DNA of 64,000 bases from Adiantum capillus-veneris (Eukaryota; Streptophyta; Polypodiopsida; Polypodiales; Pteridaceae): contig CM043963.1 in assembly GCA_014529385.2 (NCBI GenBank), positions 111,012,912-111,076,911 on the forward strand, read 5' to 3'. Shown in pieces: positions 1-10,096 of the stretch. The position numbers were made by a program, and so were the translations under genes. Under the pieces are notes generated by a model. The model did not search any database, was not told where the DNA came from, and worked only from the letters and a program-made list of their open reading frames with translations. Every line of letters begins with the position of its first letter. Positions within the stretch are counted from its first letter, which is position 1.

Positions 1-609
1 AATGTGCGCGTATGTCACACGTATCAATGCAAGGAACTTACCGATACACCGTGTGCGAGCCACAAATGGCTCCAAGCACACAACAAGCCTAAACTAGTAA
101 GCTCAAAGAAGGCGATGGTGTGTCACTTACCGCTCTACGCTTGCTTCGTGGAGGATTCCTCGCCGCAAAGAAGAAGGAGCCGCCGCTTCGACGCGGTCAA
201 CCGCTTCGCCGCCGCCGTTATGCCTTCGTAATGCTCTATCGCCCACACTCTCTCTCTCTCTCTCTCTCTCTCACATACACACACACACACACAAGGAGGT
301 GAAGAAGAAGAAGATGGAGATGGAGCAAGAGCACTCTTCTATTGCACAAATGAGAGAATGAGTGGATTTTAGGTTTAGTTGCCTTTTATATGAGCTCGCC
401 CCATTCACACTTGGGCGCCCATGCTTAGCCAAATAATCCCTTGAATGTTCCAATTAGAGTGCGCCTCTCATCGGCGATCACTCTTACCCTTTTCCTATTG
501 GACCGACAAGCCCAATACCTGACTCTACCAAATAAATAATACAATGTCCGCCATAGGTTAGAACGTCCGTCGTAGGTGATAGGGTGTCTGTGAGCCGTGA
601 GGGTTAACA
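1..609. other. Unassigned flank with microsatellite and possible minus-strand promoter
   Basis: This stretch does not match the first 750 bases of the element A LTR, so element A's 3' LTR is cut off here or rearranged. It holds a GC-rich patch near 150-225, a CT/CA microsatellite, and on the minus strand a TATAAAAGG-like box (complement of 382-390) followed by a CT-rich leader. That arrangement could be the promoter of another LTR or of a gene whose body lies outside the window. No convincing coding frame is visible. Confidence 0.35.
248..293. repeat. Compound (CT)n/(CA)n microsatellite
   Basis: An uninterrupted CT dinucleotide run passes directly into a CA dinucleotide run. Open frames crossing it are artefacts of the repeat. 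Confidence 0.95.
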
Positions 610-2073
610 CATATCCCTATCCTTGTCCCAGGACTCGGGTATCATGTCTCCTCTGCCATGTGTGGAGGTGGCGCCTTTACACAGATTCCAATTCTTATTT
701 TTCTTTATCTTGTGTGGAAAGGCTTCAAGATAATCTATTTTAGGTTTCTTTTAAATCAATAATCCCAAGAAGAAGAGCAAAGGTCCGGCTGATGAGGATA
801 ATTGCGGAATAGCCCCTTTGGGTTCCAAGCCTTTCGAAGGTTCCTTTTTACTAAACAATTTGAAGAGTTCCTTAATTAAATCATGTCCTCCTCCCTTATC
901 ATGATCCCTCCATGGATCCTTTGTTCTTTCTCCTTTTCCCGTCGGCATTAGGCCTATCCGGACTACACCGATTTCTAGACGCATCCACGGGTATATTTCA
1001 CCCCGCCGAGACACATTCCCATTCAATCCCCATTTCTAGGGCAATGAATGAACCCGAGCTCAAAACATAGACCAACGGTTATTAGTCCTAGTAAAAAATG
1101 ACCATCCCCCATTGTATCCCACAGGTAAACACATGCGTCGGCCTTTTTACAAACACAAAGATAAGTTCACACATAAATCTCTATATTATGCTAGGGCTAT
1201 CCACATCAATCTTCTCGGTAAAGTTTTTAATCCTAGTTTAAATTTAGATTAAGCTCCTTGAGTTATAATCCCTTAATTCATATTTCCTTTTAAATTTTCT
1301 ACTTAAACAAGACCTTAGAAATCACCGAATCTCTTGGAAATTTAAGGTTTTGTCTCGACGTAAGTTTCGAGTTAACCGTTTCTTTTCTGCTTCACTTTGC
1401 TTGAAAACCACCAATTTGGCTATGGGAATAAAGATAGGTTAAAAAATTCAAGCTATGGAAAGCTTGTAGGTTAGGAGAGAGAAGGTGAAGAGTGTAATGG
1501 TAATTTGGATTATGGTTATGGCTTCTCTTGAGGAGAGAGGGGTATGTAGGGGTGTGTGTGAAGGAGGATTAGCTTTGGCTTTCATAGCTCACCTATCAAG
1601 CTTGCACTTTCAAAATGTGTAGAGAAGTGTTTAATGAGTCGGAAAGGCCTCCTTTTAAGCTTAATTTGATAAGACCCTTAACTTATTTTGATAAGTTACT
1701 TTTGCTTATCTTGATATCCTTTCTTCCTTTTCAAAGCTTCTCCAACAAGCTACTTATGTAACAAGTGGCTTATGCAAGAAGCTACTTTTACAACAAGTGG
1801 GTTATGCAACAAGCTACTTTTTCAACAAGTGGCTTATGCAACAGGCTACTTTTTCAACAAGTTACTTTTTCACCTTACCCTTATTCTTTCTTTGTTTTCT
1901 TATGCAATTTTTTCTTGAGGTAAAACTAATCCGTTGCATTGGTTATATCCACGTTCCCATGGTGAAAAGCGAAACTGTAAATTTGACTATAGACCAAATT
2001 TACTCGATCGTATTTGTAAAGCCAAAGTCTTAGATATTTCATCAAGAGTAAGGGCTTAGAGGAGGACCTTACA
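610..2073 (-). repeat. Element A 3' LTR, truncated and internally deleted
   Basis: Sequence from about 610 matches the 5' LTR from about 10848 onward and ends at the same CCTTACA terminus. Two blocks are missing relative to the 5' LTR: the first 750 bases or so, and about 855 bases corresponding to 11613-12470. The second junction lies just after GAGTTAACC near 1378. Confidence 0.85.
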
Positions 2074-2202
2074 AAATCCTCAACAAAAAGAAAGTGTTGT
2101 CCTCAGTTCAAAACAAATAAGGAAGGTGGTAAATTTTCATCGGCAAGTTACACTTTCAACTTCTGGGTAATGCTAATTTAGCCTTCGTTGGCTGGCTTCG
2201 CC

Positions 2203-2210
2203 TATATAAA
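2203..2210 (+). promoter_or_regulatory. TATA box of the antisense accessory ORF (element A)
   Basis: TATATAAA lies 117 bases before the ATG at 2320, with a pyrimidine-rich stretch between. Element B has TATATAA at exactly the same distance before its ATG (28521 to 28638), within a conserved block. This supports a dedicated promoter that fires against the direction of the retroelement. Confidence 0.55.
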
Positions 2211-2319
2211 GTGTAATATATTTTCATTTCTTACAACATTATTCCCTTTGTCTTTCACTTTTCTTTCCATTCATTGTCAAAATTTCTTAGGTTTGTCTCT
2301 TTGCTCCTTATCTTACTTT

Positions 2320-2845
2320 ATGGATCGGTGGCAAGAGCTAGTTTTATCTCTGGCCGTTATCTCTGGCCGTTCTTCATTTGCAGCAAACAAGTAAATTCGT
2401 GAGGAGAGATTTTATGGAGCAATATGGGAGCGTGCTATTTCCTCACTTGGGAACTTGTGTAGCTCAAACCCAATGGTGGACATTTCAAAGTATAACAAGG
2501 GTGACCCTTTGGGGTTGGGATCACTTTCATAATAATGTCCATTTGGCTATGGTTACTGAAGCTATGGGTTTGGGTCCTCGATATTACTGAGAGATGAGGT
2601 CAATGCATTGAGGTTTTTCAGAAAGAGTCTTTTTGCTTGCTCAATTCCTTCCTCATCAAAAGATATATCTTTACCCTCACTTTGGTTTACCACTTAGAGG
2701 GCCCTTTAACTTCACACCTCATACTACAGAGGTCAATGAAATAATTTTACAATGAATCCTTCCTATTAATGAGAGGCCTAATATGTGCCCTGCTTGTGAT
2801 AGTTGCTTTTGTGATCATGTAATGGATGGGCTTATTAACCTCTAG
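2320..2845 (+). pseudogene. Antisense accessory ORF of element A (family X, 3' copy)
   Basis: I do not recognise this protein family. It lies between the pol 3' end and the 3' LTR, on the strand opposite to gag-pol. It starts MDRWQELVLS; a 13-base duplication (ATCTCTGGCCGTT twice, near 2350-2375) shifts the frame. It resumes at about 2378 with LLFP-type, GT..AQ..W and VTLWGWDHF motifs and MGLGPRYY, then meets TGA at 2588-2590. Downstream homology (YPHFGLPLRGPF, then a Cys/His-rich tail CPACDSCFCDH) continues in other frames. The element B copy is better preserved. The same family is encoded in sense near 9449-9983, so one element carries two opposed copies. Confidence 0.7.
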
Positions 2846-2939
2846 AACATGTATCTTCGTTGTATCCCTTAACATGCTCATCATGTTCTAAGATCTTGGT
2901 GCCTGTCTTAAGTCCTTCTTTCTTTGATTTTTCTTGATA

Positions 2940-3452
2940 AATATAATGAAATTGGTCTTGAATTCTTATATCTTGTATTCAATAGAAGTCCTCGAGAAAA
3001 CAAAGATAAATCCATTTATTAATTTTGTAATTCCATACAGAGATCCAAGTCACAAGATGGTAAAGGACAACGCTAATATTATTGTTATTTAGGTTAGATG
3101 GGCTAAGACAATTTAGTTTGAGTACAAAAAAGAGAAGAATCCTAATAAAAAAAGATGAGGAAACTGAGAAGTAAGGCGTCCCCAATCTTCCCAAGAGGCA
3201 TCTTCAATGGAATAGCTCTTCCATTGGACCAAAACCTCCCGAATTGTTTGGTGTCATAGATTTTTCTCCTTCATGTCTAAAATTTTCTCTGGCTCCATCT
3301 GGAATTCTTCATGTATGTTAAGAATAGTATCTTCATCATTTAGGATGTGAAGGGGATCCACAATATATCTTTTTAGCAAGTCAACATGAAAAACATTGTG
3401 CACATGCAAGTGAGGGGGTAAGCGCGTTTGTAAGATTGGTCCCCTATCCTTC
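2940..3452 (-). pseudogene. Element A integrase C-terminus with decayed chromodomain region
   Basis: On the minus strand this matches the element B segment at 29706-29972, which reads LPPHLHVHNVFHVSLLKRYV and then a chromodomain-like VLVQWKG. In A it is frame-broken and has no long ORF. In chromoviruses this tail binds chromatin marks and steers integration. Assignment rests on homology to element B and on position directly downstream of the integrase. Confidence 0.6.
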
Positions 3453-4455
3453 TCAGAATCTCAAAGGGTCCACAATACTATATGCTAACTTCCTGTATTT
3501 TCCCAAATTGAGTGAACTTCTCTTTGGTTTGACCCTAAGGAAAACTCTATCTCCTGCCTTAAAAATCCGAGGAGATCTATGTAAATCAACATAACTCTTT
3601 TGCCTGTCACTTGCTCTCTTAAGGTTCTCCCTTATTATTTTGATTTGGCGATCCATCTCTTCAAGTGTATTCTTTGCTGCAAGCACATGGAGACTTGGGT
3701 CGCCCATTCTGAGAGGAATGATACAGTCTTGTCCATAAAGAGCTTTGAATGGGGACATTCCTAGGCTTCTATGGTAGGAAGAATTATAAACAAATTCCAC
3801 TAAGGGTAAATAATTGATCCAAAGATGAGGTTACTGACTGCAATATGATCATCATATCTTCTATGACTTGATTAATTCTTTTGGTTTGTCCATGTGTCTC
3901 TGGATGATAGGCTGAACTTAGGTTTAATTGAGTGCCTAAGGATTGGAACATGGCCTTCCAAAACTTAGAGGTAAGCTTGGTATCATGATCACTGATTATC
4001 CTAGGAGGTATTCCATGTAATCTGATAATTTCTTTTACAAAAATTTGAGCAATATCTATTGTAGAGGCAATGGTTTTGATTGGGACAAGGTGAGCTACTT
4101 TTGTGAGTTTATCCACCACCACAAAAATTGAATCAAAATTTCTAGCAGTCTTGGGTAACCCTGTTACAAAATCCATACTGATGCACTCCCACTTCATTGC
4201 AGCTATATCCAATGGTTGTATCTTCCCAGGAATCTTGAATCTTTCAGCCTTCACCTTTTGGCATACCAAACACTTCTTAACATACTCTAAGGTATCCTTT
4301 TTCATCTTAGGCCAGTAGAGATTTTGTTTAAGAGAAGCAAACATTTTGTGATAACCTGGGTGAGCTGCAAGGGGAGTTTCATGAGCTTCCTTTAGAATTT
4401 GCATCCTTAAGCATGTAGGTATGCACAAATTGATTCCTGAAGAATAAGAGTCCAT
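3453..4455 (-). pseudogene. Element A integrase (zinc-binding and catalytic domains)
   Basis: This would insert retroelement cDNA into the genome. Two frames overlap near 3784-3800, implying one frameshift. The upstream part has the HHCC zinc-binding module (H at HPGYHKM, Cys pair CLVCQ) followed by the catalytic core, with the first Asp in SMDFVTG and the second in IISDHDTK. The third catalytic residue, normally Glu in GQTER, is Lys here (GQTKRINQ). Element B keeps GQTERVNQ at the same place. The C-terminal part includes the MSPFKALYGQ motif. The enzyme would be inactive. Confidence 0.85.
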
Positions 4456-4525
4456 CTTGAATACAATAGTGTTCTAAATATCTTTTCTGGATTTGAGCTT
4501 GGATTTCTTAAATCAACGGACCAAA

Positions 4526-5489
4526 TTACTCATCAATTTCGAGGGTGTTTTGAACTTCCTCGAGTAGAATTGAGTGGACTAGCGTAATGGCAAAGGCCAC
4601 TACTTGTCGGCTCAGAGCATTCACAAGTTGATTTTCCTTGTCTGGTCTGAAATTGATCTCAAAAGTGAACTCTCGTAGGAATTCAACCCATCGCCTTTGT
4701 CGCATATTGAGATCTGGCTGGGTGAAAATCCGCTTGAGACTTTTGTGGTTAGTAACAACCTCAAACAACTGACCTAAAAGATAGTGTCTCCGCTTTTTGA
4801 GGGCATGAACCATAGCTAGTAGTTTGAGGTCATGGGTGGGATAATTCTTCTCATGAATCCTGAGCTGTTGTGATTCATAGGCTATGGGACGGCCTTCTTG
4901 CTGTAGAATTGCACCTATACCTTGTATGCAAGCATCCACTATCACCGCAAAGGTTTTTTGAAAATCTGGAAGTCTGAGAATAGGTTCACTAGCCAAGATC
5001 TCCTTTAGTTTGTTGAAGGCTCTATCTCTCCTGTCGGACCAGATAAAGGGTTCCTCTTTCTTAGTGAGTATAGTGAGAGGACTTGCGATGAGTGCATAGT
5101 TTTTGATAAATACTCTACACCATCCTGTGAGGCCAAGGAATCCCTGTACTTCTGAAACAGTCTTGGGAATGGGCCATTGAACTACAACTTCCACCTTAGC
5201 AGGGTTGGTCATCCTTTGAAACTATGTATCCCAAATAGGCAACCTTCTCTACAAAGAAAGAGCATTTGCTCCGCTTGGCATAAAGTTGGGCTTTTCTGAG
5301 AATCTCCAAGACATGGCATACATGCCGTTCGTGATCTTCTCTAGTCTTTGAATATATAGGATGTCATCAAAGAAGACTAGAACAAAATCATTTAAGTCTG
5401 TCCTGAAGAGGTCAGTCATACACTGTTAAATGTGGCAGGGGCATTAGTTAGGCCAAAAGGCATGACGATGAACTCATAATGCCCAAACC
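4526..5489 (-). pseudogene. Element A reverse transcriptase C-terminal part and RNase H
   Basis: Minus-strand frames show the RT catalytic FFDDI (around 5375), the connection region GFLGLTGWCR, and an RNase H domain with VDACIQGIGAIL, and later DNALS replaced by VNALS. There is a frame break near 5210-5220. In element B the same region is one 312-codon frame, so A's disruption is secondary. The RT N-terminal half lies beyond solo LTR G, from 7128 upward. Confidence 0.85.
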
Positions 5490-5494
5490 TTGTG

Positions 5495-7122
5495 TGTCAT
5501 AAAATCTAATATCTAATATCTAACCAACCCAAATGATTCTCTCATATTAAATTGATCACTTAATGTGGGAGAATAAACAGGAACAAGGGTTAAGATATAG
5601 ACAAGTGCTTATAGATCTATCTCAACATGGGGCAAATGGTAAAGGGGCCCAAATGAGAGATGGTCTATCAAAGAGCAAGGCTAACAAATGGAGCATAAGA
5701 CCTTAGGGTTAGCTTCATTGAAGACCTCCAATAATGTGTGTAAAACTCCTTTGACCTTAGGTAAGCTAGGGCTGACCTTGAGGCGCGGGAACCCGACCCA
5801 ACTCGAGGTGCTTGTCCTGCTTGTCATGCTTGATGACTAAGGTGCTTGAGGTGCTTGATGATTGAGGTGCTTGAGATGCTTGAGGTGCTTCATTATTGAG
5901 ATGCTTGACATGCTTGAGATGCTAGGGCTGCACTTAAGGTGAGAACCTAGCCCAAGCTTAAAGTGCTTAACAGCCAAGCTTGTGGTGGGAACTGGGCCTA
6001 TGTATGAGGGGCTTGAGGTGTCAAAAAGTCAAATATTCAATCCCTACAAGGAGGGGGCGAGCCCTACATGAGGGGGGATGAGAGAGAACACCCACACACT
6101 CACACAAGGCATGCATGGTACAAAGAAAGCAAGAGGGACACTTGTCAAGCTCCTCCTCAAGTTGCCCTCATGGTGTGCCCGAAGCCTATTGGTTGGCCAC
6201 GCAAGGGGTCCAATAATAATTTAGGAGATTTAATTAATTGATTTAGCATTTATCTAGCCCTCTCTCTCAAAGGGGAAAGGGGGGACACTTGTCTCAAGGC
6301 TACCCTTGCTGCTTGTAATGCCTCCTGCTTGTGATTGGCTAGGCCTTGAGGGGTCCAATGAGCTTCAAGCATGAGCTACAAGGGGGGGTCGACCCAAGCA
6401 AGCTAGGGGGTTGCTTAGGGGGTATACTCACCCACACACACTCACAAACACTCTCATTGTGTGCTATGCAAAGTGCAAGAGCTCCCTCTCCTTCTCCAAG
6501 CAAGTAGAGGTTGAGAGCCTACACCAACACTCTTGGATATGGAGTGCAAATCCAACCAAGAGCCATGCTTCAATGCTTAAGCTTGCCATCTCCTTCTTCT
6601 TCATTACTATGCTATTATATATGCTAGCAACAAAGTTAAGATAAGTGAGGAACTAATTCTTTCTCCTACGAAATGTTTCTTCTTCCTCTTCCCTACCCTC
6701 ATTCCCTGCTAGCTCTCTCCACCTTCGAAGGTGTTTGAGGTCTTGGGACTGAGGCTTGGGATAGTTAAAGCTTTCTTCAAGTTTATGTTATGTTTGTGAT
6801 GCATGAAGCTTTCCATCTTCATTGCATCACCTAGGTCACAAGGAACACAAAGATTGTATTGTAACAAGTCTCTCTTAATGGGAGAAATCATACAATGCCT
6901 ATTAGAGGGGGGACTGGCTCCACATAAATCCGGTCCTCAACTGTTGTCATGTTCTCTAAATTCTCTCACTTGCAAAAGTATTGTTTATGCCAAGTTAACT
7001 AATTTCTATGATTATGTTGCTATCTTCAATTATGTTCACCCGCTATGCTCACAAAGTCATTTCTCAAAAGTACTCTCATTAATTTCCGCTACTCTCAAAT
7101 TAAATAGGCCAATTCCATTACA
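5495..7122. mobile_element. Element G: solo LTR (1628 bases) inside element A
   Basis: The insert begins TGTCATAAAATC and ends CCATTACA. It is flanked by TTGTG at 5490-5494 and 7123-7127. Element B's uninterrupted RT sequence at this spot has a single TTGTG, so this is a clean later insertion with a 5-base target-site duplication. TG...CA ends, 5-base duplication and no pol genes fit a solo LTR left by recombination between two LTRs. It contains a degenerate run of GAGGTGCTT-type units near 5800-5960. No matching second LTR is in the window, so orientation is unknown. Confidence 0.85.
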
Positions 7123-7127
7123 TTGTG

Positions 7128-9176
7128 TTGAAAGTTGTTTTTGGAATATCCTCCCTTTTTATCCCAACTTGGTGATAGCCTGACCTGAGATCAATCTTGT
7201 TAAAAATTTGGAACCACAGAGTCGATCAAGTAGCTCATCTATGCGAGGCAAGGGATACTTGTTCTTGATAGTGCACTGATTTAGGCCTCGAAAATCTATG
7301 CAAAGTCTGAACGTTCCATCTTTCTTCTTTTGGAAGAGCACAGGAGCACCCCAGGGAGAGACACTGGGTTTGATGAAACCTTGTTCCAAAAGTTGAGTCA
7401 ACTGATTCTTTAGCTCTATGGATTCAGAAGGTGACATCTTATAGGGAGTCCTTGATATTGGTTGGGCACCAGGAATGAGTTCGATCTTGTGCACTAATTC
7501 CCTAGGTGGTGGAAGATTTGTCAACTCCTCTGGAAAAATATCTTGATATTCATTTAGCCATTCAGGCTCTGATTCTTTGGATTCGGTCTTTGGTTTATTG
7601 AGTCTTATAACATAAATTGATAGTCCTTTTTTTAACCCCTTAACCAAATGACTGGTTTTGACCACTTTCAGGGGAGCTTTCCCTGCTCTGCCTTGCACTA
7701 AGACTTGTTCACCCTTTGAGTTTGAAAAAGAGATGCTTCCTTCATTGCAATGGATACTGGCTTTATTTTTGCTCATCCAATCCATCCCTAGGATTCCTTC
7801 AAATTGGCCCATCTTTAGGATTCTAAATCTTTGTTGGATTGAATGACCTTCTAGTTGAAAGGATAGATCTACCATCTATTCATCTGTCAAAATGATGGAT
7901 CCAGTTGCTAGAGAAACCCGTAGCTTATGGCCTGTGGGTTGGGAGGTGACTTGCAATCTTTTTACAGTGTTAGGTGACAAAAGTGAATGTGAGCTACCAG
8001 AATCAATAAGAAACGAAAGAGGTTTACCCTCATACTCTCCCTTAGTCTGAAGAATGGAGAATTGTTGATTTTGGCCATTGGGATCCAAGGCAGCATAGAT
8101 GTGGGCTTTCTCCTCCATCTCATCCTTTACTGAAATGAAGTTCATAGTTGATGTTCTAGGTGGGTTGTTGGTTGGATTTTGCCCACGAAGATGAGGCATA
8201 GGAGTAGGTCTTGGATGTGCTCGATTTCTCCCTCTGGTTTGAAGGTTTCTGAATTGTCCCCCTTGATTGGGTGGGTTCAGACAATTAACATGGGGGGCAA
8301 AATTACTGGACTCATTTCCTTTAGGGAATTCGGCCTTGTTATGACCAAACTCTAGGCACTTGTAACATTGAATTTGTCTTCCACTTTGAGTGACTGGAAG
8401 GGTGTTTACACGAACAAAGTGTGGTGGCGACGGCTGGGGTTGGGCAACTGGCTTTGGTATAAATGGAACTTTATTTGCTTGACAGGGCTGGCCATGGTAA
8501 GAAGGAAATTGCTTCCTATTAGTTGTGGTGGCTCCCTTAAAAATGCTCTTATGCTTTGACTTGGCCCGGATTAAAGCGTCTGCGAGTGAGACAGGTGGGA
8601 GGGAATGTACTTCAGGAGCCAAATCTCCTCCAAGTCCAAGGATGAAGCAACTTAGATTCTATTCTTGTGTCATGAGAGGAGCGTATCGTGGAAGCTGGAC
8701 AAACTCCTCATAGTAAACATTGACAGAGCTATTCCCCAGCTTACATGAAAGAAATTCATCTTAGTGGTGGAGTACTCTAGGGGAAGATAGCGTTCCTTGA
8801 GATGACGCTTTAACTCATCCCAACTTTGAGTCACCTGTGCTACTTGGCGAGATTGACAATTGAGCTTCTACCATGTTTTTGCAGGTCCTTCTAGCTTGGC
8901 TCTCCCCATTATCCCTTGAGCTACTGAATTGTAACCAACAAGAGCAAAGTAGTCATCCTTATTAATTATCCATTCTTCTAGTAGGGTAGGCACATCATCA
9001 CCCGTGCCTAAAAATGGATGCGGTTGCACAGATTTGAGAAGGGCCTTGAGATCCTTGTCACGCCCAAAGTCCTGTACAAGGGCTGCAACAAGCGCCGTTT
9101 GGTTTGGAACGTGGCACAAGGGTAACTTGGGCTGCTGGTGGTGCTTGTGAATCGAGTGGCGTATGATCTGAAGCAC
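7128..9176 (-). pseudogene. Element A gag, protease and N-terminal reverse transcriptase
   Basis: Minus-strand frames give, in order, a retrotransposon gag domain (9176-8623, several lesions), a CCHC-like zinc knuckle CYKCLEFGHNKAEF whose last Cys is replaced by Phe, an aspartic protease with LIDSGSSHSLL and later GILGMDWM, and the RT N-terminus with [17 protein letters not shown] and IDFRGLN. Frames 8622-7876 and 7875-7159 are in phase and separated only by one TAG, so gag-pro-pol was probably one polyprotein. The RT frame ends where solo LTR G enters. Confidence 0.88.
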
Positions 9177-9448
9177 TAGCTATTGGTAAATCTTGAGCAG
9201 TCTGACTTCTTGTGAGTCTACGTGGCATATTTTTATCGTTGTGACAAAAAATACCTTTCTCTTAGAAATCGAGTTGAAAAACTTTTCAGATATACAAGAC
9301 TAGTTAAACTCTTTTAAAGATAGACCTTTCAAAAAGGTAGATTCTTTGTTATTTTTCAAAGCTTTTTTTTTTCTTCTTCTACTATGCCAAAAACTGTTAG
9401 ATCTTGGGGATTAATTACTGAGATAGTCTTGCACTTCTTTAGTAGCTT

Positions 9449-9983
9449 CTAGACATCAAGTTCTCCCATCTCTTGCTTTGATAGTATGAACTTTAAAGCC
9501 CTAAGGTTACCAGTCATAGAAAATACAAGTCTGTAGACTAAAAAATAAAGTGACTTGCGAGCACATATAACCTCTCCAACTTGTTTCCAAGGGTTATGTG
9601 TAAATGGTCCACTAAGTGCTATTGTTTGTTGTGGGTAGATAAACATCTTATCATGGTGAAGGTTGGTTATTAATAGAAGAAGCTTTCTTTCATATTCTAA
9701 GGCATGAGAACTAATAATATAATAGTGGTTGGGACCTAGTCCCAAATTTTCCCTCATCATGGCCATTCAAATATTATTTAGAAGGTGATCATGGCCCCAA
9801 AGAGTTACTTTAGTTATGTTGCATTGGGGTTTTCCACATTTGTTGAGCTCCAGTTGTCCCTTTGGCAGGAAAGAGGAGGTGAACAAAGTGTTCCAACATG
9901 GCCTCCTTTTGTTCCATAGTTGCTTCTTCCAATTGCTTTTGGACAACTTACAATACTTCCTCTTCTTGAGAGGTCCACGTCAT
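9449..9983 (-). pseudogene. Sense accessory ORF of element A (family X, 5' copy)
   Basis: An unrecognised protein lies between the PBS and gag on the coding strand of the retroelement. From a likely ATG at 9983 it reads MTWTSQEEE, then HLLFPAKGTTGAQQMW, VTLWGHDHLLNNI, LGLGPNHYY, KMFIYPQQT and LSGPF. The same motifs in the same order appear in the antisense ORF at the other end of the element, so the two are homologous though well diverged. Lesions are a TAA early on, an extra C in a CCCC run that shifts frame, and a TGA after LLNNI. Element B has a nearly open copy at 32911-33372. Confidence 0.7.
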
Positions 9984-10082
9984 CCAAAAGACTTCATGCA
10001 ACTTGGGAAGCTATTTTTCATTATCTCACTCTTTTCTACAAGAGTTAGTTAAAACCTTTATCTTTCCAAGGATAGAAACTGC

Positions 10083-10094
10083 GCTCTGATACCA
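10083..10094 (-). promoter_or_regulatory. Element A primer-binding site
   Basis: The complement reads TGGTATCAGAGC, complementary to the 3' end of initiator tRNA-Met. It lies two bases inside the LTR start (TGTGAGGG at 10097), which fixes the element's orientation and the LTR boundary. Confidence 0.92.
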
Positions 10095-10096
10095 CT

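Noticed and set aside
120-453. Short ORFs with Ser-Leu and Thr-His repeats
   Set aside because: They cross the CT/CA microsatellite; composition is due to the repeat.
751-1026. Minus-strand ORF with relatives at 11066-11266, 26395-26595 and 34448-34672
   Set aside because: It recurs only because it lies in the LTR; stops, frames and length differ between copies and there is no conserved motif, so I do not call it a gene.
1797-2033. ORF of Thr/Ser/Phe repeats, also at 27909-28286 and 36034-36309
   Set aside because: It translates the CAAGTGGCTTATGCA subrepeats of the LTR; frames vary between copies.
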